A stretch of 64,000 nt of DNA from NCBI RefSeq assembly GCF_020921035.1, contig NC_063157.1, positions 4,526,001-4,590,000 of the forward strand. The letters run 5' to 3'. The DNA comes from Rhodamnia argentea (lineage: Eukaryota > Streptophyta > Magnoliopsida > Myrtales > Myrtaceae). A model generated the notes under the pieces. That model made no database searches and was not told where the DNA came from. It saw only the letters and a list, made by a program, of their open reading frames with translations. Numbering within the stretch: position 1 is the first letter of the stretch; each line of letters begins with the position of its first letter. The position numbers and the translations under genes are program-made. This document shows positions 10,816 to 20,423 of this stretch, piece after piece.

Positions 10816-11866
10816 TCTTCTGTTTACTCCATAATTTTGCACCTTTTGCTCCCGTGTACTTTGTTCTTGTTTCTTTTTATATGCAATTCTCTGCTTTTGG
10901 CACCGAATAGCATGTATTCTGTCATATCCATTGTTCAAGCATTGGCGGGTGGGCCTACATCCGAGTCATGAAAGCAAACCAAGGCATGAAGTGGTCGGCG
11001 CTTCCTTGTAACATTCAGGGGCTTGAGGCAGTTAAGAGGAAGCTGTATTCCTAGCTGACCTACTTTCTCTGTCTTCATCTGCTTCTGTTCCATTTAGTTT
11101 TTGACATATATCATTTATCTTGATCTATCAAACCTCAACTTGGATATCTCATCCTTGCGAGAACTGGTAGCAGAAAACAAGCTGCCGGTATCCTAGAATT
11201 ACTAGAAAAACAAACACTTTCGTAGATGATATTCTCGTCCTGTTTCGATTGGAGAAAGCGCGTGAGCTCCGTGTTGCCCAACATGACATTTGGATTCAAT
11301 CATTGTAATTAGTGAGTAGGATTTGACTTCGAGAAAGGTTTCTTGAGTCGATTGTCGGACAAAATGCAAGATCTCGATTTTAGCTTACAATTGAACCAAC
11401 CAAGATCATTTGTTTAACAATTGAAGATCCCATTTCTGATGGTTTCTTTGACACATCTTCTCAAAATTAAAGATCTCCAAAAGGGGCAAGGCTACTTTCC
11501 GTATCCTCCGTTCAAGGACTTGATTTCAGTACATGTTCATCCCATACTAGCTCAAGCCATCACCTTCTGTTTTGTGTTTGCTTCTTGACTAGAAAGACCT
11601 CAGAAATATTAAAGAAACACCGGGAGTGCCCACTTGTAATTTGGACTTTCAGCAACAAGTCCATCACCGATCCTGAAGCTGCAGAAACCATGGACTGCCC
11701 TTTGATCCCAAACCCTTCTTTCTTCCAATCAATCAAAACAGGACAAAGCTAATCATTATCTCATTAATGGATGCAAAGCCAACGTATAAATGAGCTTGTC
11801 AATCCCTTCCTCTTGGCTCAAAGCCAAACAAGAAAAATCTGTCAAGTCCTCATCAATCTTCAGTGA
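10816..11866. other. Intergenic, including 5' flank of the pseudogene
   Basis: No ORF or RNA gene was recognised. The last few hundred bases are the likely former promoter and 5' leader of the NFD4-like pseudogene; no clear TATA element was picked out. Confidence 0.4.
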
Positions 11867-12364
11867 ATGTTTCCTTCATTATCTCTGATGTCTCCTGCTG
11901 GAAAATGACTAAGATTTATGACTGCAATTTGGGTCCAAGCCATTGCAGGCAACAACTACACATTCTCCAACTACTCCGATGCGCTCAAATCTCTCATGGC
12001 GCTCACGCGGCTTGAGCTCAACCATCCATCTGTGGCTAAAGATGTCGGCAAGGCTTTCGGGCTCGTGTCTGGCCTCACCTCAGATCGATTTCCAACATGG
12101 ATTATACTTCTGATTGGATCTTTGGAGGGTCTAATAGGGTATGGAGCTCAATGGCTCGTCGTCGGCCAGCAGATCAGCCCTCTTCCCTACTGGCAGGTAA
12201 GCTATGTTCCTAGCATTCCTGCTTGGAAAACACAGACCATGCCTTTTCAATAGTACTCCAAAATGTATCCTCATTTATGTTAGGTCTGCCATTTTCTTTC
12301 TGTTTTTAAGTGTGCATTGCATTTCTTGGCCAACCTTCTGTTCCGTGATAATATAAGTCCACAT

Positions 12365-13075
12365 TAGGGGTGTGCAAACTGGACCGGACCGGCCCGGACC
12401 AACCCGGGACCAGCCCGGACCGGCCGGGTTGGTCCGGTCCCCGGTCCCAATAAATGGGACCGGTGATCGGGCGGTCCGGTCCTCGGGTTTCTTGCATTGG
12501 GACCGGACCGGCACGGCCCGAACCGGACCGCAAATAATATATAATTATTTATATATAAATATATACAATTTCAAAAAAAAATTGAAAACAAAACAGAATA
12601 ATAAAAGTCCACTGCCCATTTTTTTCCCAACCTTGCACGGTCGCACTCTCTTCCTCAAGATTCTCTTTTTAGTCTTATTTTCCATCTTGTTTTTTGTCAT
12701 CTTTTCTCCCTGCAGGCTTTTTTTAGTGCGGTTGGTGATGTTTTTATCATGTAATGGCTGGATTTGGTATTGAATTCGAACATTTTGGTCAAGTTCGTCG
12801 ATCATAAAAGTCATAGCGAGTCGCTATGTTTTTACCATGGCATAATTTATTAAGTTGACTAGATTTTCAATAGTTAGCGGTCCCTCTGGGCCGGGACCGA
12901 GACCGGACCAAGACCGGCCCGGACCAGGACCGGCGGTCCCGGTCCGGTCCTTGGTCCCGAAAATATGGGGACCGGGACTACGGTCCGGTCCCCGGTTCCA
13001 TGCCGGGACCGGGACTACGGTCCGGTCCCCGGTTCCATGCGGGGACCGGACCGGCCCGGACCATGCATACCCCTA
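12365..13075. mobile_element. Non-autonomous hAT-type element, 711 bp
   Basis: The ends form 12-bp terminal inverted repeats with one mismatch (TAGGGGTGTGCA at the left; the right end TGCATACCCCTA inverts to TAGGGGTATGCA). A perfect 8-bp direct repeat GTCCACAT flanks it at 12357-12364 and 13076-13083. Eight-base duplications and T/CAGGG termini are typical of the hAT superfamily. Both subterminal regions (about 12380-12530 and 12880-13065) are packed with GGACCGG/CCGGTCC words in mixed orientation, which could be transposase-binding repeats. The centre is A+T-rich with no transposase, so it would need a partner in trans. It sits in intron 1 of the NFD4-like pseudogene. Confidence 0.88.
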
Positions 13076-13083
13076 GTCCACAT

Positions 13084-13502
13084 TCAACATACCAAAAATT
13101 ATAATCACAAGTCTGTTAATCATGTCATGCTCGCTATTTCTGGTCTTTTTACATGTTTAAAAGTCTATTCGAGTCATGATGGCTTCTTCAGTTAAGTACT
13201 TGAACAGTATCTTGACGCAGAATCGCTAAAAGATTGTCAGCTCAAACAAACTTCCAGGAGGGCAATTGCGATTCTCGCAAAAGAGACCGTGCCTCTAGTT
13301 TACCAAAGCACAAGTGCACAAGAATAATCAATCAGCATAAGCACAGAATCAGACAAAGAGCATTATATGCAACTTGAAAATGAAAATTCAGAGTTGTTTT
13401 GACATTGTAGATTCCAGAAGAACACTAGTAGTATTAATCTTTGCTGGAATTTGCAATAGGTCGTTTTTGTTCAGAACTAAGTCCCTGGCAATGTCTATGC
13501 AG
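13084..13502. other. Remainder of pseudogene intron 1
   Basis: Intron sequence to the acceptor TATGCAG at 13496-13502. An open frame extends upstream of exon 2 from 13374, but the protein homology begins precisely at the acceptor, so that extension is not coding. Confidence 0.7.
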
Positions 13503-15386
13503 ATGTGCATATTCCTGTGCATGGGCGGAAACAGAACCACATGGATGAACACGGCCGTTCTAGTGACTTGCATGAGGAACTTCCCTAAGAGCCGAGGACC
13601 GGTCTCAGGGATTCTCAAGAGATTCGTGGGGCTAAGCACAGCGATATTCACCGACGTTTGCGCCACTCTCTTCTCCTCCGACCCATCTACTTTCCTCCTC
13701 ATGCTTGCTGTAGTTCCCACAGTAATCTGCCTGGTTGCTGCTGTATTCCTCCGTAAAACCGCGCCCGAAGAAGAAAAGCGAGAGACGCACCTCTTGAATG
13801 CCTTTAACGTGATTGCCATTGTGCTGGCCTCCTACCTGTTGGCCTTCGGCATTAGTGGAAGTCATGGCTGCGTTCTTTCTGTGGCATTTGCAATTGGACT
13901 AATAGTCTTACTTGCTCTGCCGTTAGCTGTTCCTTTTTACTTAGGTATGTCCGAATCGAAACCAAATTCAGATGCTGCACAAGCAATCAAACAGCCACTT
14001 ATTACCCCACCAACGAGGCAAGAAGATTTGGTGACCATGACCAAAACTGACGGTCCAGGATCTGTCCAGGCAAAGAGCCAGCCTTTGCTAGGGGAGGATC
14101 ACAGAGTTTTGGAAATGGTGAAGACGGTCGATTTCTGGATACTCTTCGTATCGTTTCTATGTGGGGTGGGCACAGGAATGTGCTTCATGAACGACATGGG
14201 GCAGATGGGGCTCGCGCTAGGCTACGTTGACGTGTCGATCTTCGTCTCTCTCACCAGCATCTGGGGATTCTTTGGGAGGATCATCTCAGGATTGGTGTCA
14301 GAACACTACATCTGGTATGCTCTACTCCTTAGCTTTATACGTGTTTGAAATTGGATAGAGAGGGCTTTCGATTTATCAATTGAGGACCGAACATTTTCTT
14401 GAAGAAGAGCTTTCTGTCAACACCCTCGTCGTGTTTTGTTTGGCTGCAGGAAGCAGGGAACACCGAGGCCTCTCTGGAATGCGGCTTCACAGATACTGAT
14501 GACTCTGGGATACATCATCATGGCCTTGGCCTTGCCAGGATCTTCTACATTGGCCCGATTCTGGTGGGCATATGCTACGATGTCCGCCTCACAGTGACTG
14601 TTCCAATCGCATCGGAGCTGTTCGGCCTCAAATACTATGGCCTTCTGTACAACATCCTAATTCTTAATCTTCCCCTGGGTTCTTTCCTCTTCTCTGGCCT
14701 GCTTGCTGGTTATCTTTACGATGTTCAGGCCACAGTTAGCGAAGGAGGCAGCAACACTTGCGTCGGGCCACAGTGTTATATGCTCGTGTTCGCGATCATG
14801 AGCCCGGCCTGAATGTTCGGTTTCGGGCTCGACGTGTTGCTCACCGTCAGGACAAAGAGCATATATTCCGGGATGTGCACCGAGCACAAATTCAAGGCTC
14901 GAACCGCAGTTGAAAATCATCCTGCATCGAGCAAATCCGGAGAAATCTTCTTCTGTTTTCCTAATTCGGGGGAACGTTCTTCCGACTGTATTGACGTCAA
15001 AATGACCTCTTTGTGACCATGACTTGTGGCTCATGCTTGGCCAACTAAATTGCAAAGCACAGAGATCATGTCATATTCAGTCAATTCCCCTTTTTTGAAC
15101 GTAGAAACAGGGCATGTGAGTGCACTTAAAACTTTCATGGAAGATTCTCATCTTCTCCCGGAAAAAGAAAGCTATCTAAGAGATCAAAATTTTTTAAATT
15201 AGTAATGAACTAGCGAGACCCTTTACCTGACTAGCCTAATATATCTGCTTATTTCTCCTTTCGGACAATGATCCCGAAAGCGCATACCGTATTTTATATC
15301 GTCGTGCTCATCATGGGTTATCGCACCCAATGACCAGCTGCCCCATTTGATCACCGATTCGCCACTGGACTTTTTGTCTTCCTTTG

Positions 15387-15683
15387 TGATGCCGAAACGC
15401 AAACGGAAATTGGCTAAACAGGAGAATTGGAATTGATAATGAGGAACAATATGTTCTCTCAAATACGATTATCAAATCGATAGAATAATATCAAAAAGTC
15501 TGTCGTCTTCGAAACCCTAAAACACCCTTTTATATGGTGTTAACCCTAATTACATTAAGGAACATAAAATTACGAAAACGCCACTGAAACTATAAAAAAA
15601 AAAAGGCCATTCGTCACGACATAGCCGTAGCCGTGTGTTTCGATCAACGGCTTATTCCGAGTTCGCAAGCCCTAATTGCATCA
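15387..15683 (-). repeat. 3' LTR of the Ty3/gypsy element
   Basis: 297 bp, TGATGC...GCATCA. On the minus strand it contains a TATA-type ATATAAAAGGGTG (plus-strand 15523-15535). Nearly identical to the partner LTR at 20120. Confidence 0.95.
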
Positions 15684-15696
15684 TCCTCCCTCGCTA
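15684..15696 (-). other. Polypurine tract
   Basis: On the minus strand AGCGAGGGAGGA directly abuts the 3' LTR. This is the expected place for the purine primer of plus-strand DNA synthesis. Confidence 0.75.
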
Positions 15697-18126
15697 GGAA
15701 AAGATTCGCCCTCGAATCCGCCTCGTCTTCATCAATATCGGTCTCCTCGGGTTCCTCCTCCTCGCATGGTAAGGTGACAAATCTGCTACATTAAAAGTCC
15801 CGGATACATTGTACCCACCCAGCAATTCAATCTTATAAGCATTGTCATTAATTTGCTCAAGAACTCTGAATGGTCCATCAGCTCTAGGTTGCAATTTGCC
15901 AAACCTATTAGCCGGAAAACGCTCTTTTCTGAGGTGAATCCATACTAGATCACCCGTTTTGAAGACGACTCTCTTCCTGCGCCGATCCACCCGCTGCTTA
16001 TACTTCATGTTTTGCTTGTTGATCTGGTTATGAATCTGCGAATGCAGCTCTTTGATCTGCTTTGCATGTTCATCTACGTCCGAACCGAACCGCTTGTGAA
16101 GCGGCAATGGCGTGAGATCCAGAGGAGTAATTGGATTCCGCCCATAGACTATCTCGAAAGGACTCTTACTTGTAGTGCGATTACGTGATCTGTTGTAAGC
16201 AAACTCCGCCTGAGGTAACACCAAGTCCCATTGCCGCGGACTATCCCCAACCAAACTGCAAAGTAGGTTCCCCAAGCTTCGATTTACAACTTCGGTCTGT
16301 CCATCGGTGCGGGGATGGTGAGAGGAACTAAATTGCAATTTGGTTCCCATGTGCCTCCAAAGAGTGCGCCAAAAATGACTCACAAACTTCACGTCACGAT
16401 CAGAAGTTATGGATTTGGGAATTCCATGTAACTTAACAACCTCCCGCAAAAACAATCGAGCAACTTGTGAAGCATCAAATGTTTTGTTACGGGGAATAAA
16501 GTGCGCCATCTTCGAAAATCTATCGACAACCACCATTATGGAATCTTTGTTCCGCTGTGTTCGTGGCAATCCCAAAACGAAATCAAGGCTGACATCCTCC
16601 CAAGGTGCAACTGGGACAGGTAGAGGCATATATAAACCAGCATTGGTACTTCCGGTTTTTGCCAAATGACATATTCTGCATCTCTCTACAAACCGAGTCA
16701 CATCACGCTCCATACGGGGCCAATAAAAGTGCTCACACAGCAAGGCCATCGTCTTATCCACCCCAAAGTGCCCAGCTAGGCCTCCTGCATGATTCTCGGT
16801 AATAATGGATTCCCTCAAAGAACACCGAGGGATACACAACCTGTTGCCTTTGAAGAGAAAACCCTCCTCAATCAAAAGCCGCTGAAAAGGTCCTGTTCTA
16901 CACTTCATCCAAATATCTCCAAAATAGGGATCATCAACATACAAATCTTTAAATGACTCGAAGCCCGGAATTCTCACCTGCATTGTAGACAGCAAAGAAT
17001 GTCTTCTGCTCAATGCATCTGCTACCTTATTCGGCGCTCCCGCTTTATGTTTAATGGCAAAACTGAAAACCCGAAGAAACTCCACCCACTTTGCATGCCT
17101 AGTATTCAATTTATGCTGCCCATTGATGTACTTCAAGGCCTCATGATCCGAATATAGAATGAATTCCTTCGAAATAAGGTAGTGCCTCCAATGCTCCAAG
17201 CTCCTCACTATGGCGTAAAATTCTTTGTCATAAGTCGAATACCTTCTCTTCGCGTCGTTCAACTTCTCACTAAAGAACGCCACGGGTTTATTCTTCTGGC
17301 TCAGGACACCCCCAACACCAACGCCTGAGGCATCACAATGCACCTCAAAAACCTCGGTAAAATCTGGAAGCACTAAAGCTGGAGCTTCGGTCACCCTTTT
17401 CTTTAATAAGCGAAATGCAGCATCTGCCTCTTTGGTCCACACAAATCTGCTTCCCTTCGGACAATCCGTAAGAGGGGCAATAATGGTGCTGAAATCTCGA
17501 ATAAACCTCCGATAAAAGGATGCTAACCCGTGAAAGCTGCGTACCTCATGAATATTTTTCGGAGTCTCCCAAGTCGTAATGGCCTCGATCTTAATCGGAT
17601 CCATCTGAATGCCTTCCTTCGATATAATATAACCCAAAAAAATCACTTCATCGCCTAAAAAGTGACACTTCTTGGTGTTGGCATACAATTTCTGCTCTCT
17701 CAAGACCTCAAATACTTTTCTCAAGTGTTGCAAGTGTTGCTCAATCGAAGCACTATAAACCAAAATATCATCAAAATAAATGACAACGAATTGGCCAATA
17801 AAAGGACGAAAAACCTGATTCATCGGCCTCATGAAAGTGCTCGGCGCGTTAGACAATCCGAAGGGCATCACCATCCACTCATACGGACCATCTCTAGTCT
17901 TAAACGCCGTTTTCCACTCATCCCCGTGTCGCATCCTAATCTGATGATATCCACTTCTCAAGTCTATCTTCGAAAAGATAGTCACCCCATGCAACCGATC
18001 AATCAAATCATCAAACCGCGGGATAGGAAATCGATACTTGATTGTGATTTTGTTAACGGCTACGCTATCTATGCACATTCTCCACGACCCATCTTTCTTA
18101 GGAACCAATAAAGCCGGCCACCGCAC
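15694..18126 (-). CDS. pol: Ty3/gypsy pol fragment: RT, RNase H, integrase
   Basis: An 810-residue frame that copies RNA to DNA and integrates the product. Reverse transcriptase comes first, with the active site YFDD at residues 117-120. RNase H follows (DASG at 265-268, YDKEFYAI near 299, ADALSRR near 369). The integrase zinc site is H446, H453, C483, C486. The catalytic triad is D515, D576, E612, with exactly 35 residues between the last two. The end reads INDNAYKIEL and FNVADLSPYH. After that the frame turns Arg-rich, while the next frame would give an acidic tail (EEEEPEETDIDEDE) running towards the PPT, so a late frameshift is likely. The N terminus is also artificial: the upstream part of RT is in the frame of the 18069-18893 segment. 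No clear chromodomain. Lineage within Ty3/gypsy not assigned. Confidence 0.92.
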   Translation of the reverse strand: MRWPALLVPKKDGSWRMCIDSVAVNKITIKYRFPIPRFDDLIDRLHGVTIFSKIDLRSGYHQIRMRHGDEWKTAFKTRDGPYEWMVMPFGLSNAPSTFMRPMNQVFRPFIGQFVVIYFDDILVYSASIEQHLQHLRKVFEVLREQKLYANTKKCHFLGDEVIFLGYIISKEGIQMDPIKIEAITTWETPKNIHEVRSFHGLASFYRRFIRDFSTIIAPLTDCPKGSRFVWTKEADAAFRLLKKRVTEAPALVLPDFTEVFEVHCDASGVGVGGVLSQKNKPVAFFSEKLNDAKRRYSTYDKEFYAIVRSLEHWRHYLISKEFILYSDHEALKYINGQHKLNTRHAKWVEFLRVFSFAIKHKAGAPNKVADALSRRHSLLSTMQVRIPGFESFKDLYVDDPYFGDIWMKCRTGPFQRLLIEEGFLFKGNRLCIPRCSLRESIITENHAGGLAGHFGVDKTMALLCEHFYWPRMERDVTRFVERCRICHLAKTGSTNAGLYMPLPVPVAPWEDVSLDFVLGLPRTQRNKDSIMVVVDRFSKMAHFIPRNKTFDASQVARLFLREVVKLHGIPKSITSDRDVKFVSHFWRTLWRHMGTKLQFSSSHHPRTDGQTEVVNRSLGNLLCSLVGDSPRQWDLVLPQAEFAYNRSRNRTTSKSPFEIVYGRNPITPLDLTPLPLHKRFGSDVDEHAKQIKELHSQIHNQINKQNMKYKQRVDRRRKRVVFKTGDLVWIHLRKERFPANRFGKLQPRADGPFRVLEQINDNAYKIELLGGYNVSGTFNVADLSPYHARRRNPRRPILMKTRRIRGRIFS

Positions 18127-18893
18127 AAGGACTCATGCTCTCTCTGATTTGCTCCTTTCTCTAACAGCTCTTGCACTTGCCTCTGCAGCTCCTCATGTTC
18201 CTTAGGACTCATCCCGTAAGCTGCTTTATTAGGAATAACAGCTCCCGGAATAAAATCAATACAATGCTGAATGTCTCTCATGGGCGGTAACCCGGGTGGC
18301 ATCTCTCCTGGCACGACATCAGCAAACTCCTCAAGCAAAGGCGGAACTTGAGTGGGAATTTCGGGACTATCAAAATTCTGCTCCATCACCACAATGGCAA
18401 AAAGTTCGGGCGCGTTCACTGCCTCTTCCTGGAACTCTGACTTGGACATCAAATTATTCTTCGCCTCCTTTCTCAAATCTGAAGGACCTAGGGTAATAGT
18501 CCGACCATCCTTCTTGAAGGTGTAGGTATTCCTGAAGCCGTCATGCTGTGTCTTCCTATCGAACCGCCACGGTCTTCCTAACAGAATATGACAAGCGTCC
18601 ATCGGGACTACATCACACCACATCTCATCAGAATACCTTTTCCCAATCGAAAATTGCACAAGACACCTCTTGCTCACCTTTACCTCGTTCCCTTTCCTAA
18701 GCCACGACGGTTTGTATGGTTGAGGGTGATCTTCTGTTTTCAGCCCCAACTTCTCCACCATGGTAGTGGACACCACATTCTCGCAGCTCCCTCCGTCTAT
18801 TATCATGCTACATACTTTTCCCCCACTAGTGCACTTGGTATGAAAGATATTATGCCTAAGCCACAATTTATCTTCCCACTGGCCAGTATTCAA
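18069..18893 (-). pseudogene. Ty3/gypsy protease to RT junction segment
   Basis: This frame holds the retroviral-type aspartic protease region with the motif IIDGGSCENVV (DGGS in place of the common D-S/T-G, as is usual in this plant family). After it come KLGLKTEDHPQPYKPSWL and DVVPMDACHILLGRPW, then the linker to RT (ELLEKG). It leaves the RT frame by a shift near 18110-18130, where the expected RT sequence continues in the frame of the neighbouring pol fragment. Upstream, the residues DSGESLVVRRILN can be read only after another shift near 18920. The first Met of the open frame is therefore not the true start. Confidence 0.85.
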
Positions 18894-19020
18894 AATTCTT
18901 CTAACAACTAGTGACTCACCGAATCAGCATAGATAATGTCATCCCGATCTAGATCCGCATCCTCTTGTCCTTCATCGCCTTCGTCATAAACCGGATCTTC
19001 ATCAACGGTTGGATTATCAA

Positions 19021-20087
19021 CCCGGCGTTACAATCGTCGGTTCGGACAATCAGCGACAAAATGCCCGAGTCCCCGGCACTTGAAACATCGCTTGGCCGTA
19101 GCTCCTCCCCTGTTAATTCCAGCACTACTCGCCCTTCCTTGGATGCGGGTTTAGAATTCGCACCCTTAACTCGCGATTGGTGTCGAATTGGTTGAGGAAA
19201 TTCCCGCTTTTCCTCGGGATTCTTTGCTCGACCACCGATTCGGAGTTTGGAACCGTTGTCCTTCCTTTTACACTTGTCCTTCCACCTTCAAGGCCAATCT
19301 CGCATACATCCTCATAGGTCCAATACTTGTTGTAAACCGAACAACATCGAAATTTCATACCTGCCCTCGCCAAATATCGAGCAATTGTTTGCTCGTCTTC
19401 CTCGACCACATCACAACGCATCCGCAATCGATCGAACTCCTCGGTATCTTGCTCAACTGTTAAATCTCGTTGCTTAACATTGTGATACTCAATAAACGCC
19501 TCCCGCCTATAATGAGAAGGTAAAAATTTTTTTTGCAACAATTTCTTCATCTTATCCCAACGATTCACTTTTGATTTCCCCTCTCTAGCTCGCTGCCTTT
19601 TCACATGCTCCCACCATATCGAGGCATGCTTTCGTAGCCTAATAGCCACTAATTTTACTTTTTGCTCTTGAGTCAGATCCTTAATATCAAAGATCCTCTC
19701 TACCGTATGTAACCAATCAATAAACTCATCGGGATGAGCTTTACCTTGAAATTCGGGAATCTCGATCTTCATCCCGAAATTACGAGAAGAGGGCTGATTT
19801 TCGGGTCGTACTCCTCGATTCCGTCCCCGGTTCAGAACCCCAAAAGGGTTGACATCCTCCTCTTCATCATCGGTTTGATCCTCAGATTCCGCTCCTTCTT
19901 CGGATTGAACGTCCAATCTCGCATCCGCAAGTTGTCACTCCAAATCCTGGATTCGCCTTCTCTGTTCTTCAATCTCTACGTCTCGTTGGTCTCTTAGACG
20001 CGGTTGTTCATCCGCTTCGAGAACGATTCCACGTCCCCGACCACCACGAGCCCGCCGTCCACGACCACCACGATTCTGTTCAGCCAT
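19021..20087 (-). pseudogene. gag: Ty3/gypsy gag with zinc knuckle, interrupted
   Basis: Gag packages the element RNA. The likely start is the ATG at 20087 (MAEQNRGGRGRRARGGRGRG), 33 bp inside the 5' LTR edge. A TGA at 19935-19937 interrupts the frame after RRRIQDLE; the frame then continues unchanged into an acidic stretch. The capsid-like core reads FQGKAHPDEFIDWLHTVERI and later KKLLQKKFLPSHYRREAF. Near 19320-19400 the homology slips frame twice. The CCHC zinc knuckle (C-x2-C-x4-H-x4-C, as CFKCRGLGHFVADC) is encoded at 19046-19086, followed by a TAA. With at least one nonsense codon and several shifts, this gag is not functional. Confidence 0.85.
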
Positions 20088-20105
20088 TGATCCAAGGCAA
20101 CCCGT

Positions 20106-20117
20106 GCTCTGATACCA
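20106..20117 (-). other. Primer binding site, initiator-Met tRNA
   Basis: The minus strand reads TGGTATCAGAGC two bases inside the 5' LTR, complementary to the 3' end of plant initiator methionine tRNA, the common primer of these elements. Confidence 0.9.
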
Positions 20118-20119
20118 AT

Positions 20120-20418
20120 TGATGCCGAAACGCAAACGGAAATTGGCTAAACAGGAGAATTGGAATTGATAATGAGGAACAATATGTTCTCTCAAATACG
20201 ATTATCAAATCGATAGAATAATATCAAAAAGTCCGTCGTCTTCGAAACCCTAAAACACCCTTTTATATGGTGTTAACCCTAATTACATTAAGGAACATAA
20301 AATTACGAAAACGCCACTGAAACTATAAAAAAAAAAAAAGGCCATTCGTCACGACATAGCCGTAGCCGTGTGTTTCGATCAACGGCTTATTCCGAGTTCG
20401 CAAGCCCTAATTGCATCA
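20120..20418 (-). repeat. 5' LTR of the Ty3/gypsy element
   Basis: 299 bp, TGATGC...GCATCA, with a TATA-type word at plus-strand 20258-20269. It would start the element transcript towards lower coordinates. Confidence 0.95.
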
Positions 20419-20423
20419 CTTTG

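Larger units (their letters stand above)
11867..15016 (+). pseudogene. Nodulin-like / NFD4-type MFS transporter pseudogene
   Basis: The intact family has about 12 membrane helices of major-facilitator type; few substrates are known. Exon 1 (11867-12196) encodes the nodulin-like start (TAIWVQAIAGNNYTFSNYSD, then GKAFGLVSG). Exon 2 (13503-14314) continues exactly in phase with MCIFLCMGGNRTTWMNTAVL and the hallmark RGPVSGILKRFVGLSTAIFT. Exon 3 starts at 14450 (KQGTPRPLWNAASQILM). Three lesions are visible. TGA at 11906-11908 stands where Trp is expected, between AGK and LRF. A one-base loss near 14545 shifts PGSS into the frame of YIGPILVG. TGA at 14810-14812 stands before MFGFGLDVLL. The original C terminus lay somewhere before 15016. 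Intron 1 contains a hAT-type element. Translation restarting at 11918 would bypass the first stop but not the frameshift. Confidence 0.82.
15387..20418 (-). mobile_element. Complete Ty3/gypsy LTR retrotransposon
   Basis: A 5032-bp element on the minus strand, with LTRs at 15387-15683 (3') and 20120-20418 (5'), both starting TGATGC and ending GCATCA. A 5-bp duplication CTTTG flanks it at 15382-15386 and 20419-20423. The LTRs differ by one substitution (T/C in GTCYGTCG) and a poly-A run of 11 versus 13, so insertion was recent. Order from the 5' LTR is PBS, gag with zinc knuckle, protease, reverse transcriptase, RNase H, integrase, PPT. Ancestrally gag-pol seems to have been one frame; several stops and frameshifts now break it, so this copy cannot make a complete polyprotein. 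Confidence 0.95.

Noticed and set aside
12275-13076. Pro/Arg-rich ORFs such as those repeating GPDRPGP
   Set aside because: Translations of GGACCGG repeats in the ends of the hAT-type element, not proteins.
13374-13502. N-terminal extension of the ORF over NFD4-like exon 2
   Set aside because: Family homology starts exactly at the acceptor at 13503; the upstream part is intron.
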